DNA of 40,982 nucleotides from Saprospiraceae bacterium (lineage in GTDB: Bacteria > Bacteroidota > Bacteroidia > Chitinophagales > Saprospiraceae): NCBI GenBank assembly GCA_020631135.1, contig JAHDHU010000021.1, positions 1 through 40,982 on the forward strand, read 5' to 3'. Under the pieces are notes generated by a model that was given only the letters and a program-made list of their open reading frames with translations, was not told the DNA's origin and did no database searches. Positions 18,484 to 26,203 of this stretch are shown piece after piece. The number at the start of each line of letters is the position of its first letter. Position 1 is the stretch's first letter. The position numbers were made by a program, and so were the translations under genes.

Positions 18484-19539
18484 TTAATTAGCCAATGCAA
18501 TATATTTTGAAAATCCTGACGAAAAATGAGTTTTTAATTCACCATCGTTATTATAGATAAGACAAGCTTCAATATCCTGAAGCGATTCTATGAAAGCTTT
18601 AGAATCTTCAAGACCTTTTACCATACAGGCTGTGGCATATGCATCGGCTTCCATGCAGTTTTTGGCGATGACAGAAGCGCCCAATAAAATTGATCTTTCA
18701 GGAAAGCCAGTTTTAGGGTTAATTGTATGACTGTATTTGACCCCATCAACTTCATAAAAATTTCGATAGTTTCCGCTACTAGCCAGCGCGGCATTTGTCA
18801 ACTTTACCACGATATCCGCTTCAATAGATGAAGCGCCTTCAAGTGGTCTATTTATAGCAAGTCCCCATTTTTGATTTTTACTATTGAAGCCAGAAACATA
18901 AATCTCACCACCAATATCTACTAGAAAATCTTTAAGTCCATGTTTAACTAGATTATTAGATAAAATATCAACAGCATATCCTTTAGCTATAGCGGAAAAA
19001 TCAAGTTCTGTTTCATTGTGTGATTTTGAGATCACCGTTTTACCATTTACATCAAATTGGTTGATAAAATCAAAGGAAACAGCTTTCAGAATATCTCTGA
19101 CCACCAATGAATCTAAATATTTAAGCTTCTTCTTTTCAGTATAACCAAATCCATAAAAATTAACTAAAGGCATAACGGTCGGATCGAAGTCTCCCTCAGA
19201 TTCTTTATAAATAGTTTTTGCACGTTTATAAACAGAATAGAAGTATTGATCTGCTGGGTCATTTAAATTCAATACCAAATCCGCTTCTCGATTTAAACGA
19301 GAAATTGATGACGATTCAATGTACGTACTTAGACCTTGATTAAGCTCAATAAGTATCTCTTCTATTTCTGTAGCCATTTTTTTTTGATCGCTTTCTGATG
19401 GATCAAAACTAATGCGATAGTAAGTACCCATGGTTTCTCCCTGGATCGTTTGATATTCGCCGAATGGCCTAGCACTCTCCTGCTTACATTGGATAAACAA
19501 AAGAACAACAATGAAGGAGAGTGTTGTGTTTCTAATCAA
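18484..19539 (-). CDS. apbE: FAD:protein FMN transferase (ApbE)
   Basis: This 351-residue lipoprotein (signal ending LLFIQC, Cys18) carries ApbE signatures: GETMGTYYRISFD near residue 35, FDPTVMPLVNFYGFG near 120, ELDFSAIAKGYAVD near 177, VDIGGEIYVSG near 203, YSHTINPKTGFPE near 268 and ADAYATACMVKG near 300. ApbE attaches FMN to a Thr or Ser of membrane redox proteins such as Nqr/Rnf subunits, on the outer face of the membrane. No flavinylation target is seen in the window. Its start overlaps the end of the terC-like gene by 8 bases, so the two are co-translated. Confidence 0.93.
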   Translation of the reverse strand: MIRNTTLSFIVVLLFIQCKQESARPFGEYQTIQGETMGTYYRISFDPSESDQKKMATEIEEILIELNQGLSTYIESSSISRLNREADLVLNLNDPADQYFYSVYKRAKTIYKESEGDFDPTVMPLVNFYGFGYTEKKKLKYLDSLVVRDILKAVSFDFINQFDVNGKTVISKSHNETELDFSAIAKGYAVDILSNNLVKHGLKDFLVDIGGEIYVSGFNSKNQKWGLAINRPLEGASSIEADIVVKLTNAALASSGNYRNFYEVDGVKYSHTINPKTGFPERSILLGASVIAKNCMEADAYATACMVKGLEDSKAFIESLQDIEACLIYNNDGELKTHFSSGFSKYIALAN

Positions 19540-20383
19540 TGATACCTTCTCTTTTGGCTTCCTCTGTAAATGAATTAAGTTTAACTGGTTTATTTTTTCT
19601 CATTCGCATGTTTAAAAATTCAACCAATAAGGAAAATGCAATGGCAAAATATAAATAACCCTTAGGCACGACTCCTATTTGAGATCCCAAAATTTCAAGA
19701 TGTGCCAAATGGCCTCCTTCTAAAATCAACATGAATCCAATCAATATCAAAAATGACAAACCCAACATTTGTATTGTCGGATGCTTATTTACAAATCTGC
19801 CAACGGGGACAGCAAAAAGCATCATAATTACCACAGAAAGTACCACTGCAATCACCATAATTACCAAAGCCCCTTCTAATCCATTGGTCATACCGACGGC
19901 TGTTAGAATTGAATCAAAAGAAAAAACAATATTTATGAGAGTAATTTGAACAATTGCCGATTGTAAGGATACGACCTTTGCTGAAGAGCCAGATTCACCA
20001 TGGTGCTCATCCCCTTCCAATTTATGATGAATTTCTGATACAGATTTGTATAACAAAAATATACCTCCAGCTATAAGTATTAAGCTTTGACCTGAAAACC
20101 CAGCATGGATCCAGGAAGCATTAATCTTAATCCAAGGTTCGCTCATGGCAATCAACCAAGAAATACCAAATAACAAAGCGATCCTCATGACCATGGCTAA
20201 AACTAAACCGATATTGGTTGCTTTTTTTTGTTGCTCATCTGGTAATTTGCTTGCAGCAATGCTGATGAAAATAATATTGTCTACTCCTAAAACAATTTCC
20301 AAAAAAGTCAAAGTCAATAAACTCAACCACACTCCAGATGAAGCAAAGTCGGGCATATCGAACAAAACAAAAATTAAATCCAT
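19532..20383 (-). CDS. TerC-family integral membrane protein
   Basis: This 283-residue protein has seven or eight membrane segments and the TerC signatures LEIVLGVDNIIFISI near residue 28 and NIVFSFDSILTAVGM near 151. The acidic residues inside these helices are kept. A short His-containing loop (HHKLEGDEHHGES) lies near residue 118. TerC relatives export manganese or help load metal onto secreted enzymes; the exact role here is not shown. The gene heads the minus-strand run and overlaps apbE. A 156-base divergent gap separates it from the sulfatase gene; no clear TAnnTTTG box was found there. Confidence 0.92.
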   Translation of the reverse strand: MDLIFVLFDMPDFASSGVWLSLLTLTFLEIVLGVDNIIFISIAASKLPDEQQKKATNIGLVLAMVMRIALLFGISWLIAMSEPWIKINASWIHAGFSGQSLILIAGGIFLLYKSVSEIHHKLEGDEHHGESGSSAKVVSLQSAIVQITLINIVFSFDSILTAVGMTNGLEGALVIMVIAVVLSVVIMMLFAVPVGRFVNKHPTIQMLGLSFLILIGFMLILEGGHLAHLEILGSQIGVVPKGYLYFAIAFSLLVEFLNMRMRKNKPVKLNSFTEEAKREGIID

Positions 20384-20539
20384 TATATTTTCATTTACTA
20401 CTGCAATTTTAACAAATTACACTTATCCATTATATCAATCCGCCAATAATTACTTAGGTTTAACTTTTAACTCTTAAGACAATTATGATAGTCGTGACTA
20501 TTGATCGCTCTTGATTTTTATTTTGAACAAACTATATTC

Positions 20540-22144
20540 ATGAAAGGTCCCAAGCACATTTTGGTTAAATTTTCATTTCTTTTTTCTTTGCTAGTATTAT
20601 TTACTTCACAAATTGTGGCTCAAAAAAATATCTTGCTCATCATTTCCGATGATATTGGAGTCGATGCTACAAATGGATATCATGATTTAGAAATTCAACT
20701 CACAACTCCTACCTTAGATAGCCTGCGCCAAGAAGGCATAAGTTTCGAAAATGTTTTTTCTACGCCAGTCTGCGGATCTACGCGTGCCACCATAATGACG
20801 GGAAAACATGGAATTAAAACAGGAATGCTTGCCAATGGCACCTTAAGCACAGATCATAGAAGCATTTTCAAAGCGATAGCGGAGGAGACGGATGACGCTT
20901 ACGCGAACGCCGTTATCGGGAAATGGCATATTGGCCCAAATGGCAATCTCAATCATCCTCAAGAGCACGGAGTAGAATATTACACCGGATTATTTCAAGG
21001 AGCTCCAAGCGATTATTTCAGCTGGAATCGGGTTGTTGATGGTGTGAGTCAACTTGAAGAAAACTATTTAACAGAAGTATTGACAGAACTTTCTATAAAT
21101 TGGATAGAACAACAGTCCAAACCTTGGTTTTTATGGTTGGCCCATTCTGCCGCACATTCTCCTTATCACACTCCGCCCGATCATATGCACACACTACAGA
21201 ATACAACTAATAATTATCGCAAATTTTTAGCTATGCAAGAATCCATTGATTACTCAATCAATGCGATTTTAAAATCAATGTCGCAAGCACAACGTGAAAA
21301 CACTGTAGTCATTTATATCGGTGACAATGGCACACCAAATTCTCTATTACGAGATTACCCTGATGGACATGGAAAAGGCACCCTGTATCAAGGTGGAATC
21401 AGAGTACCTATGATAATTTCTGGACCAGGAGTATTACGTAAAGGAGAGCGAGAAGATGCCTTGGTCCATTTAACTGATCTTCATGCAACTATTTTGGAAA
21501 TTGTGGGTGCTGAATTACCTGGCGGAATATTTAACAGCCTCAGTTTTAAAAATTTATTAGAGGGTGAAGAACAAGAAGAAAGAGATTACAATTATTCTGA
21601 ATACGAAAATGCCAACGGCTATTTGTATTGTATCAGAAATCAACAGTACAAACTCTTGGTCCATTCTGGCGGTGTACAAGAATTTTATGACTTAACCAAT
21701 GATTCTTTAGAATTCGAAAATCTGATGGAAGATTTCATGCTTACTGCAGCCCAATCCTCTGCGAAAGAAGATTTAGAAATTGAAGCAATGACAAGACAAA
21801 ATGGATGGTCTTGTAGAGATCACATCCAAAATGGTGACGAAGAAGGGATCGATTGTGGTGGTAGTAATTGTGCCCCATGTATTGTTTCTAATGAAAATAT
21901 TGACTCGAAGGATCTGCTTACAATTTATCCCAATCCTAGTATCTCATCATTCAATGTCAGTGCTTTTGAAAAATTAACTGCAATGTCCATTATAACTATG
22001 GATGGTAAAATAGTTAAGAAATTTGACGGGCTTAATCAAGCAAAGGTTGAGGTTCTTCTTGAAGGGATTCCTCAAGGAATGCTTATTGTCGAATGTCAAT
22101 TTAAAAATTTCAAAATTCGTAAACGACTCTTTCACCTTAAATAG
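20540..22144 (+). CDS. Secreted sulfatase with T9SS type A sorting domain
   Basis: This 534-residue protein has a signal peptide, then the sulfatase fold: metal ligands in IISDDIGVDA, the modification region TPVCGSTRATIMTGKHG, GKWHIGPNG, YIGDNGTP and GKGTLYQGGIRVPMIISGPG. The catalytic Cys should be turned to formylglycine by a maturase, none of which is in the window. The motif here reads C-G-S-T-R, where C-x-P-x-R or C-x-A-x-R is usual. A Cys-rich segment (GWSCRDHIQNGDEEGIDCGG) precedes the sorting domain (LTIYPNPSISSFNVS) at about 460-534. Sulfatases of this kind remove sulfate esters from algal or other polysaccharides. The start at 20540 is chosen because the signal peptide begins there. 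Confidence 0.92.
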   Translation: MKGPKHILVKFSFLFSLLVLFTSQIVAQKNILLIISDDIGVDATNGYHDLEIQLTTPTLDSLRQEGISFENVFSTPVCGSTRATIMTGKHGIKTGMLANGTLSTDHRSIFKAIAEETDDAYANAVIGKWHIGPNGNLNHPQEHGVEYYTGLFQGAPSDYFSWNRVVDGVSQLEENYLTEVLTELSINWIEQQSKPWFLWLAHSAAHSPYHTPPDHMHTLQNTTNNYRKFLAMQESIDYSINAILKSMSQAQRENTVVIYIGDNGTPNSLLRDYPDGHGKGTLYQGGIRVPMIISGPGVLRKGEREDALVHLTDLHATILEIVGAELPGGIFNSLSFKNLLEGEEQEERDYNYSEYENANGYLYCIRNQQYKLLVHSGGVQEFYDLTNDSLEFENLMEDFMLTAAQSSAKEDLEIEAMTRQNGWSCRDHIQNGDEEGIDCGGSNCAPCIVSNENIDSKDLLTIYPNPSISSFNVSAFEKLTAMSIITMDGKIVKKFDGLNQAKVEVLLEGIPQGMLIVECQFKNFKIRKRLFHLK

Positions 22145-22230
22145 GTAAACAAAATTTTAAAAATTAATAATCTGTTAATGGTCTTTAAAAATTCCTAATT
22201 CAGTACGAGTAAGGAGAAATTTAAAGAAGA

Positions 22231-23331
22231 ATGAAAGATGGTGTCAACAAGTCTATCCAAATCGTAGGGGTATTTCTCATTTGCGTTGCCTTGGGTTATC
22301 TATATAACGACAGCATACTGGATTCGAGAAATCGTTTCGAACAAGAAAGGCTCAATATGTTAAGTATGGGCCTTGGATTTATACTTTCTTCACTTTTGTT
22401 GTTTTTAAGTTACTTTCTTAAAATAGATCGAAAGTGGATGTACGTCAATCAATTTATCCTCTCGTACATTCTTGCATTTATTTTTATTAAGAATAGTTTG
22501 TTTTTCTTCAAGGGCTTTAACTACAAATTCAGTTTCGGAAGTTTAGAAGCTAAGATTGGTGATCTTCAAAATTATGAACTATACAACATTGCGATAAGCC
22601 AATCTCCAGATTACAAACTCTTTATAGCTTGGGCCATGGTGCTTTTTGCCTTTTTACTTTGCTTTAGAAAAACTCGAGCATTAGGAACAATAGGTACTTT
22701 GGCAATTTGCTTAAACATCTATGTTATTTCCAATGGCTTTGGGTTCCAAAATTTAGACAGGGCCACACTGCTCTTGGGTATTTCATCGTTTTTACTAATC
22801 AGTCAATGGCAATTTTTTAACAGGGCATTTATTAGTAATAAAAGACCTTTAAAGAAAAGTTTTCCATTTTCGACTAGCAAAAAAGTTTATGAAAGCATGG
22901 CGATGATCAAAGTCATTTGCTTTATAGGTACGATTGTTTATTTTCATTTTAAACTTGAAGACACTTGGTGGGGAAAAAGAGATTATAAATCCAACCCAAT
23001 TGTTGGTGTTTGGAAGATCGAAGAATATGCATTCGAAAAGGAACAAAATCAAACCAAAGAATTCTTTCAAGCGGAGGCATTATATTTTGATCAAGGTTAC
23101 AATGCGTTTATTAAACATGATGACAGTTTAAGTAGATTTAAGTATTTACTGGATACCAAAGCTGACCAATTTGACATGTACGATTTTCATGCTTTGAGAC
23201 AAATTGATATCAAAGGTAAGTTTGAATTAATCCATTCCGATACTCTACTGTTTAACGGCAAAAACAACAAAGACAGCATTTCGCTTAAATTAATAAGGGA
23301 CGATCGCTTCAATCGATATATGGAGAATTAA
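22231..23331 (+). CDS. Unknown polytopic membrane protein with soluble C-terminal domain
   Basis: I do not recognise this family. The 366-residue product has about seven hydrophobic helices, at roughly 9-26, 44-64, 75-92, 133-150, 157-172, 182-196 and 229-245. A soluble tail of about 115 residues starting NPIVGVWKIEEYAFEK follows. The VGVWK opening and the beta-rich pattern of the tail resemble the lipocalin-like domains of Bacteroidota, but this is weak. It lies between the sulfatase gene and the desaturase gene on the same strand, 77 bases before the latter, so a link to membrane lipids is possible but unproven. An AAGGAG sequence lies about 14 bases before the ATG. Confidence 0.7.
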   Translation: MKDGVNKSIQIVGVFLICVALGYLYNDSILDSRNRFEQERLNMLSMGLGFILSSLLLFLSYFLKIDRKWMYVNQFILSYILAFIFIKNSLFFFKGFNYKFSFGSLEAKIGDLQNYELYNIAISQSPDYKLFIAWAMVLFAFLLCFRKTRALGTIGTLAICLNIYVISNGFGFQNLDRATLLLGISSFLLISQWQFFNRAFISNKRPLKKSFPFSTSKKVYESMAMIKVICFIGTIVYFHFKLEDTWWGKRDYKSNPIVGVWKIEEYAFEKEQNQTKEFFQAEALYFDQGYNAFIKHDDSLSRFKYLLDTKADQFDMYDFHALRQIDIKGKFELIHSDTLLFNGKNNKDSISLKLIRDDRFNRYMEN

Positions 23332-23379
23332 TATATATATTTTTTTTAACCGTATATTATATCATTATCCTTATTTTCC

Positions 23380-23397
23380 GTGTTTTTCCAAAAACAC
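23380..23397 (+). promoter_or_regulatory. Hairpin in the desaturase leader
   Basis: GTGTTTTT and AAAAACAC (23380-23387 and 23390-23397) form an inverted repeat with a two-base centre, 11 bases before the desaturase ATG. It lies in the likely ribosome-binding area. Its low-GC stem could melt with temperature, but a role is only a guess. Confidence 0.3.
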
Positions 23398-23408
23398 AAA
23401 GCGGAGTT

Positions 23409-24503
23409 ATGCGTGATGGGGCAGTTAAATACAATTTAAAAAACAAGCCAGAGTTCTTTAAAGAGGTTGTAAAGCGAGTTAATTACCATTTTAAAAGCAG
23501 TAATATCAGCAAACATGCTAATTCTAACATGGTCTTTAAGACCGTATTCATGATTTGCCTTTATTTTATTCCTTTGATTTTGATTGTTACGAATGTTGTC
23601 CAAAGTAGTTGGGCAAATTTTTTAATGTGGACATTGATGGGATTGGGTATGTCCGGAATAGGTTTATCTGTCATGCATGATGCTAATCACGGAGCTTATT
23701 CAAAGCATAAAAAAATCAATAAACTTATTGGATTAATCATTAACCTCGTCGGTGGATATCAGGTCAATTGGAAAATACAACACAATGTTTTACATCATTC
23801 ATTTACCAATATAGAAGGATTGGATGATGACATTTCAAAAAATGGGGTCTTGAGACTCTCACCTGATCAGAAAAAGCGTCCCATCTATAAATACCAAGTT
23901 TTTTATGCGCCATTCTTATACAGTATTCTCTCTTTGTATTGGTTTTTAGGCAAAGACTTCGAACAAACTTATAAATACGGAAAAGAAAATTTAGTTCAAG
24001 AACAAGGCATAAGTATCGGTAGAGCGATGATCGAAATATTTTTTACAAAGCTTGGATACATCGGTTTGTTTATCATCTTACCTATTTCTTTTGCAAGCGT
24101 TCCATGGTGGCAAAGCTTATTGGGTTTTCTTTTGATGCATGCCATTTCTGGACAAATTTTGGCTTTAATATTTCAATGTGCGCATGTGCTGGAAGAAACA
24201 GATTTTTTCATTCCTGCAGAATCAGGAACGATGGAAAACAGTTGGGCAATTCACCAAATGAAAACTACTTCAAATTTTGCCAATGATAGTACTTGGTTTT
24301 CTTGGTTTGTAGGCGGATTAAATTTTCAAATCGAACACCATCTTTTTCCACACATTTGCCATGTCCATTATAAGGATATTTCGAAAATTGTAAAGTCCAC
24401 GGCTGAGGAATACAATATACCCTACAATCAACATCAAACATTTTTAGGAGCCCTAAAAAGTCATTTTAAGATTTTGAACCAACTTGGAATTGGTGCAATT
24501 TAG
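23409..24503 (+). CDS. Membrane fatty acid (acyl-lipid/acyl-CoA) desaturase
   Basis: This 364-residue membrane protein has the three desaturase histidine boxes: HDANHGAY near residue 90, HNVLHHSFTN near 125 and QIEHHLFPH near 307. The Gln in the third box is typical of front-end desaturases, as in linoleoyl-CoA (delta-6) enzymes, although no cytochrome b5 domain is fused. It inserts a double bond into acyl chains with oxygen at a diiron centre in the membrane. Four hydrophobic segments lie at about 47-80 and 213-250. The boxes differ clearly from those of the AlkB-type protein at 8407-9447, so the window holds two different membrane diiron enzymes. Confidence 0.92.
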   Translation: MRDGAVKYNLKNKPEFFKEVVKRVNYHFKSSNISKHANSNMVFKTVFMICLYFIPLILIVTNVVQSSWANFLMWTLMGLGMSGIGLSVMHDANHGAYSKHKKINKLIGLIINLVGGYQVNWKIQHNVLHHSFTNIEGLDDDISKNGVLRLSPDQKKRPIYKYQVFYAPFLYSILSLYWFLGKDFEQTYKYGKENLVQEQGISIGRAMIEIFFTKLGYIGLFIILPISFASVPWWQSLLGFLLMHAISGQILALIFQCAHVLEETDFFIPAESGTMENSWAIHQMKTTSNFANDSTWFSWFVGGLNFQIEHHLFPHICHVHYKDISKIVKSTAEEYNIPYNQHQTFLGALKSHFKILNQLGIGAI

Positions 24504-24528
24504 TTTTAAAAATAGTTATAAGCCTTTC

Positions 24529-24771
24529 TTACTTTTTTCCTGTTATTCTTCTGAAAAACTTTTTTTCATACTCCCAGAAGAACTTAAATTGACCGAATAT
24601 AAATCCGTAAACCAACAGGAATAAATTATAGACCGGTAAAATGAGTATTAAGTAGAGAATTGTAAACAAGGTCGACTTTTCACCGTCCGGAACGAAAAAA
24701 GCAACAACAGGTTTTTTTAAAAGCAATATCGTCGTACCTGTACATGCAAATACCAGGAGAATAACCAACAT
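24529..24771 (-). CDS. Small membrane protein (DUF6787-like), probable non-ATG start upstream
   Basis: The part with an ordinary start has 80 residues, two hydrophobic helices and a basic tail (FGQFKFFWEYEKKFFRR). The tail resembles a small Bacteroidota membrane family I know as DUF6787. That family begins with a basic stretch such as K-x-K-W-x-V before the first helix. The same frame runs upstream to a stop at 24844-24846 and encodes exactly such a stretch (NWSKRLQEKWGVSYKQ). It contains no ATG, GTG or TTG; ATT at 24826-24828 or ATC next to it would be the only near-start codons. The true protein is therefore probably about 99 residues. Function is unknown. The gene lies tail-to-tail with the desaturase gene, 25 bases apart. 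Confidence 0.6.
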   Translation of the reverse strand: MLVILLVFACTGTTILLLKKPVVAFFVPDGEKSTLFTILYLILILPVYNLFLLVYGFIFGQFKFFWEYEKKFFRRITGKK

Positions 24772-24862
24772 TTGTTTATAGCTGACTCCCCACTTTTCTT
24801 GTAAACGTTTTGACCAGTTTGCGATAATCCTAGTTTTTAAATATTAAATCAAAAGAAATGAA

Positions 24863-26089
24863 TTATTCAACCCAATCTGCTACAAACATATTGGTTGATC
24901 GACCTCCTCCATTGTTTCGGTTAGATGAAAAAGCAATCTTCTTACCATCAAATGAAAACATTGGAAATGAATCAAAAGCTTCATCGAAACTTATTTGTTC
25001 TAATCCTGTCCCGTCTACATTTATCATGTAAAGGTTAAAAGGAAAACCTCTTTCAGATTTATGATTAGAAGAAAAAATTACTTTGTTACCAGATGGATGA
25101 AAAAATGGTGCCCAATTAGCTTTACCCAGATCCGTAATTTGTTTTAAATCGGAACCATCAATGTTGCATACATATAATTCCATTTCGGTTGGCTGAACCA
25201 ATCCTCGCTCTAAGAGATCTGTATATTCTTTCTTCGCTTCATCTGTTTTTGGTCTACTTGCTCTAAAGATAAGTTTGCTGCCATCTGGAGAGAAAAATGC
25301 TCCTCCATCATACCCTAAACCAAAAGTTACTTGAGTTTTGTTTGAACCATCAATGCCCATTGTCCACAGTTCTAAGTCTCCTGATCTTGTTGATGTATAT
25401 ACAATGAGATCTCCATTTGGAGAAACGGTTGCTTCAGCATCATAACCTGGACTATCTGTCAATTGATCTACAATATTACCTTCTAAATCAGCAACAAAAA
25501 TATCGAAGGTTTCATAAATCGGCCATACATACTTATCGCCTCTAGGAGGTTCTGGTGGGCAGTTTTCATCATAGTGATGCGTAGAAGCATACAATACATG
25601 ATTGTTTCCAGGCATAAAATAAGAACAAGTAGTTCTTCCTTTACCAGTGCTCAAAAGTGGCGCGATACTTTTTCTGTCTCTTTTAAAATCTTCAAGATAA
25701 ATTTGATCACAGGGTGCATTCCATTTTTCATTTTTTGCTTGAAAAACCAATTTAGAATCATCAAAGCTCCAGTAGGCTTCAGCGTTATCCCCTCCAAAAG
25801 TCAACTGTTTAAGATTTTTAAAATGCTTTTCTTCTGGATAAGTTAAATCATCTTGTAATCGACTTTCCTTTTTCTCTGCGCTATGGTGCCCATGAGCGTG
25901 TCCATGATCATGATCTCCGTGGTCGTGATCGTGACCATGATGGTGTCCGTGATCGTGACCATGATCGTGATCGTGATCGTGATGATGTCCATGATCGTGA
26001 CCTTCATGATTATGATGTTTATGATCATGTTTACATGAAATCGATAAACATAGCGCAGCAAATAGAAGAAAAAATAATCTTAGGGTCAT
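24863..26089 (-). CDS. His-rich lipoprotein with TolB-like (PD40) beta-propeller
   Basis: This 408-residue protein has a lipoprotein signal (LSISC, Cys19). Residues 21-69 follow directly, of which 27 are His, in HDHG-type repeats with Asp and Gly. After a short linker comes a propeller of PD40/WD40-like blades: LKQLTFGGDNAEAYWSFDDS near 93, DQLTDSPGYDAEATVSPNG near 213, TQVTFGLGYDGGAFFSPDG near 255, KQITDLGKANWAPFFHPSG near 313 and EQISFDEAFDSFPMFSFDG near 360. The propeller probably binds protein or glycan partners in the periplasm. The His-rich arm should bind Zn, Ni or Cu next to the membrane. The M28 peptidase gene is divergent, 114 bases away. Confidence 0.85.
   Translation of the reverse strand: MTLRLFFLLFAALCLSISCKHDHKHHNHEGHDHGHHHDHDHDHGHDHGHHHGHDHDHGDHDHGHAHGHHSAEKKESRLQDDLTYPEEKHFKNLKQLTFGGDNAEAYWSFDDSKLVFQAKNEKWNAPCDQIYLEDFKRDRKSIAPLLSTGKGRTTCSYFMPGNNHVLYASTHHYDENCPPEPPRGDKYVWPIYETFDIFVADLEGNIVDQLTDSPGYDAEATVSPNGDLIVYTSTRSGDLELWTMGIDGSNKTQVTFGLGYDGGAFFSPDGSKLIFRASRPKTDEAKKEYTDLLERGLVQPTEMELYVCNIDGSDLKQITDLGKANWAPFFHPSGNKVIFSSNHKSERGFPFNLYMINVDGTGLEQISFDEAFDSFPMFSFDGKKIAFSSNRNNGGGRSTNMFVADWVE
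25883..26029 (-). repeat. Low-complexity repeat coding for the poly-His/Asp/Gly arm
   Basis: About 147 bases of imperfect CATGATCACG-like units encode residues 21-69 of the lipoprotein. Slippage in such a repeat would add or remove HDHG units without breaking the frame only in steps of three. Confidence 0.8.
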
Positions 26090-26127
26090 TTTTAATTGGA
26101 TATTAATACATAATCAAATATAGAGCG

Positions 26128-26135
26128 CAAATGTA
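26128..26135 (-). promoter_or_regulatory. Candidate -7 box (TACATTTG) for the His-rich lipoprotein gene
   Basis: Read on the minus strand, TACATTTG fits TAnnTTTG and lies 38 bases before the ATG at 26089. No convincing -33 element is seen in the 114-base divergent gap. Confidence 0.4.
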
Positions 26136-26203
26136 GAAGTATAAACAGTATTATTGTACGGTTGTTTAAGCTTTATGACAATTACATGATTTAATCGACG
26201 GAT

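Noticed and set aside
25883-26029. CRISPR-like or tandem-repeat array
   Set aside because: The short repeats are uninterrupted coding sequence for a His-rich arm, without unique spacers.
25843-26061. Out-of-frame ORF rich in Ile, Thr and Met in the His-arm region
   Set aside because: It is a frame shadow of the HDHG repeat and has no independent support.
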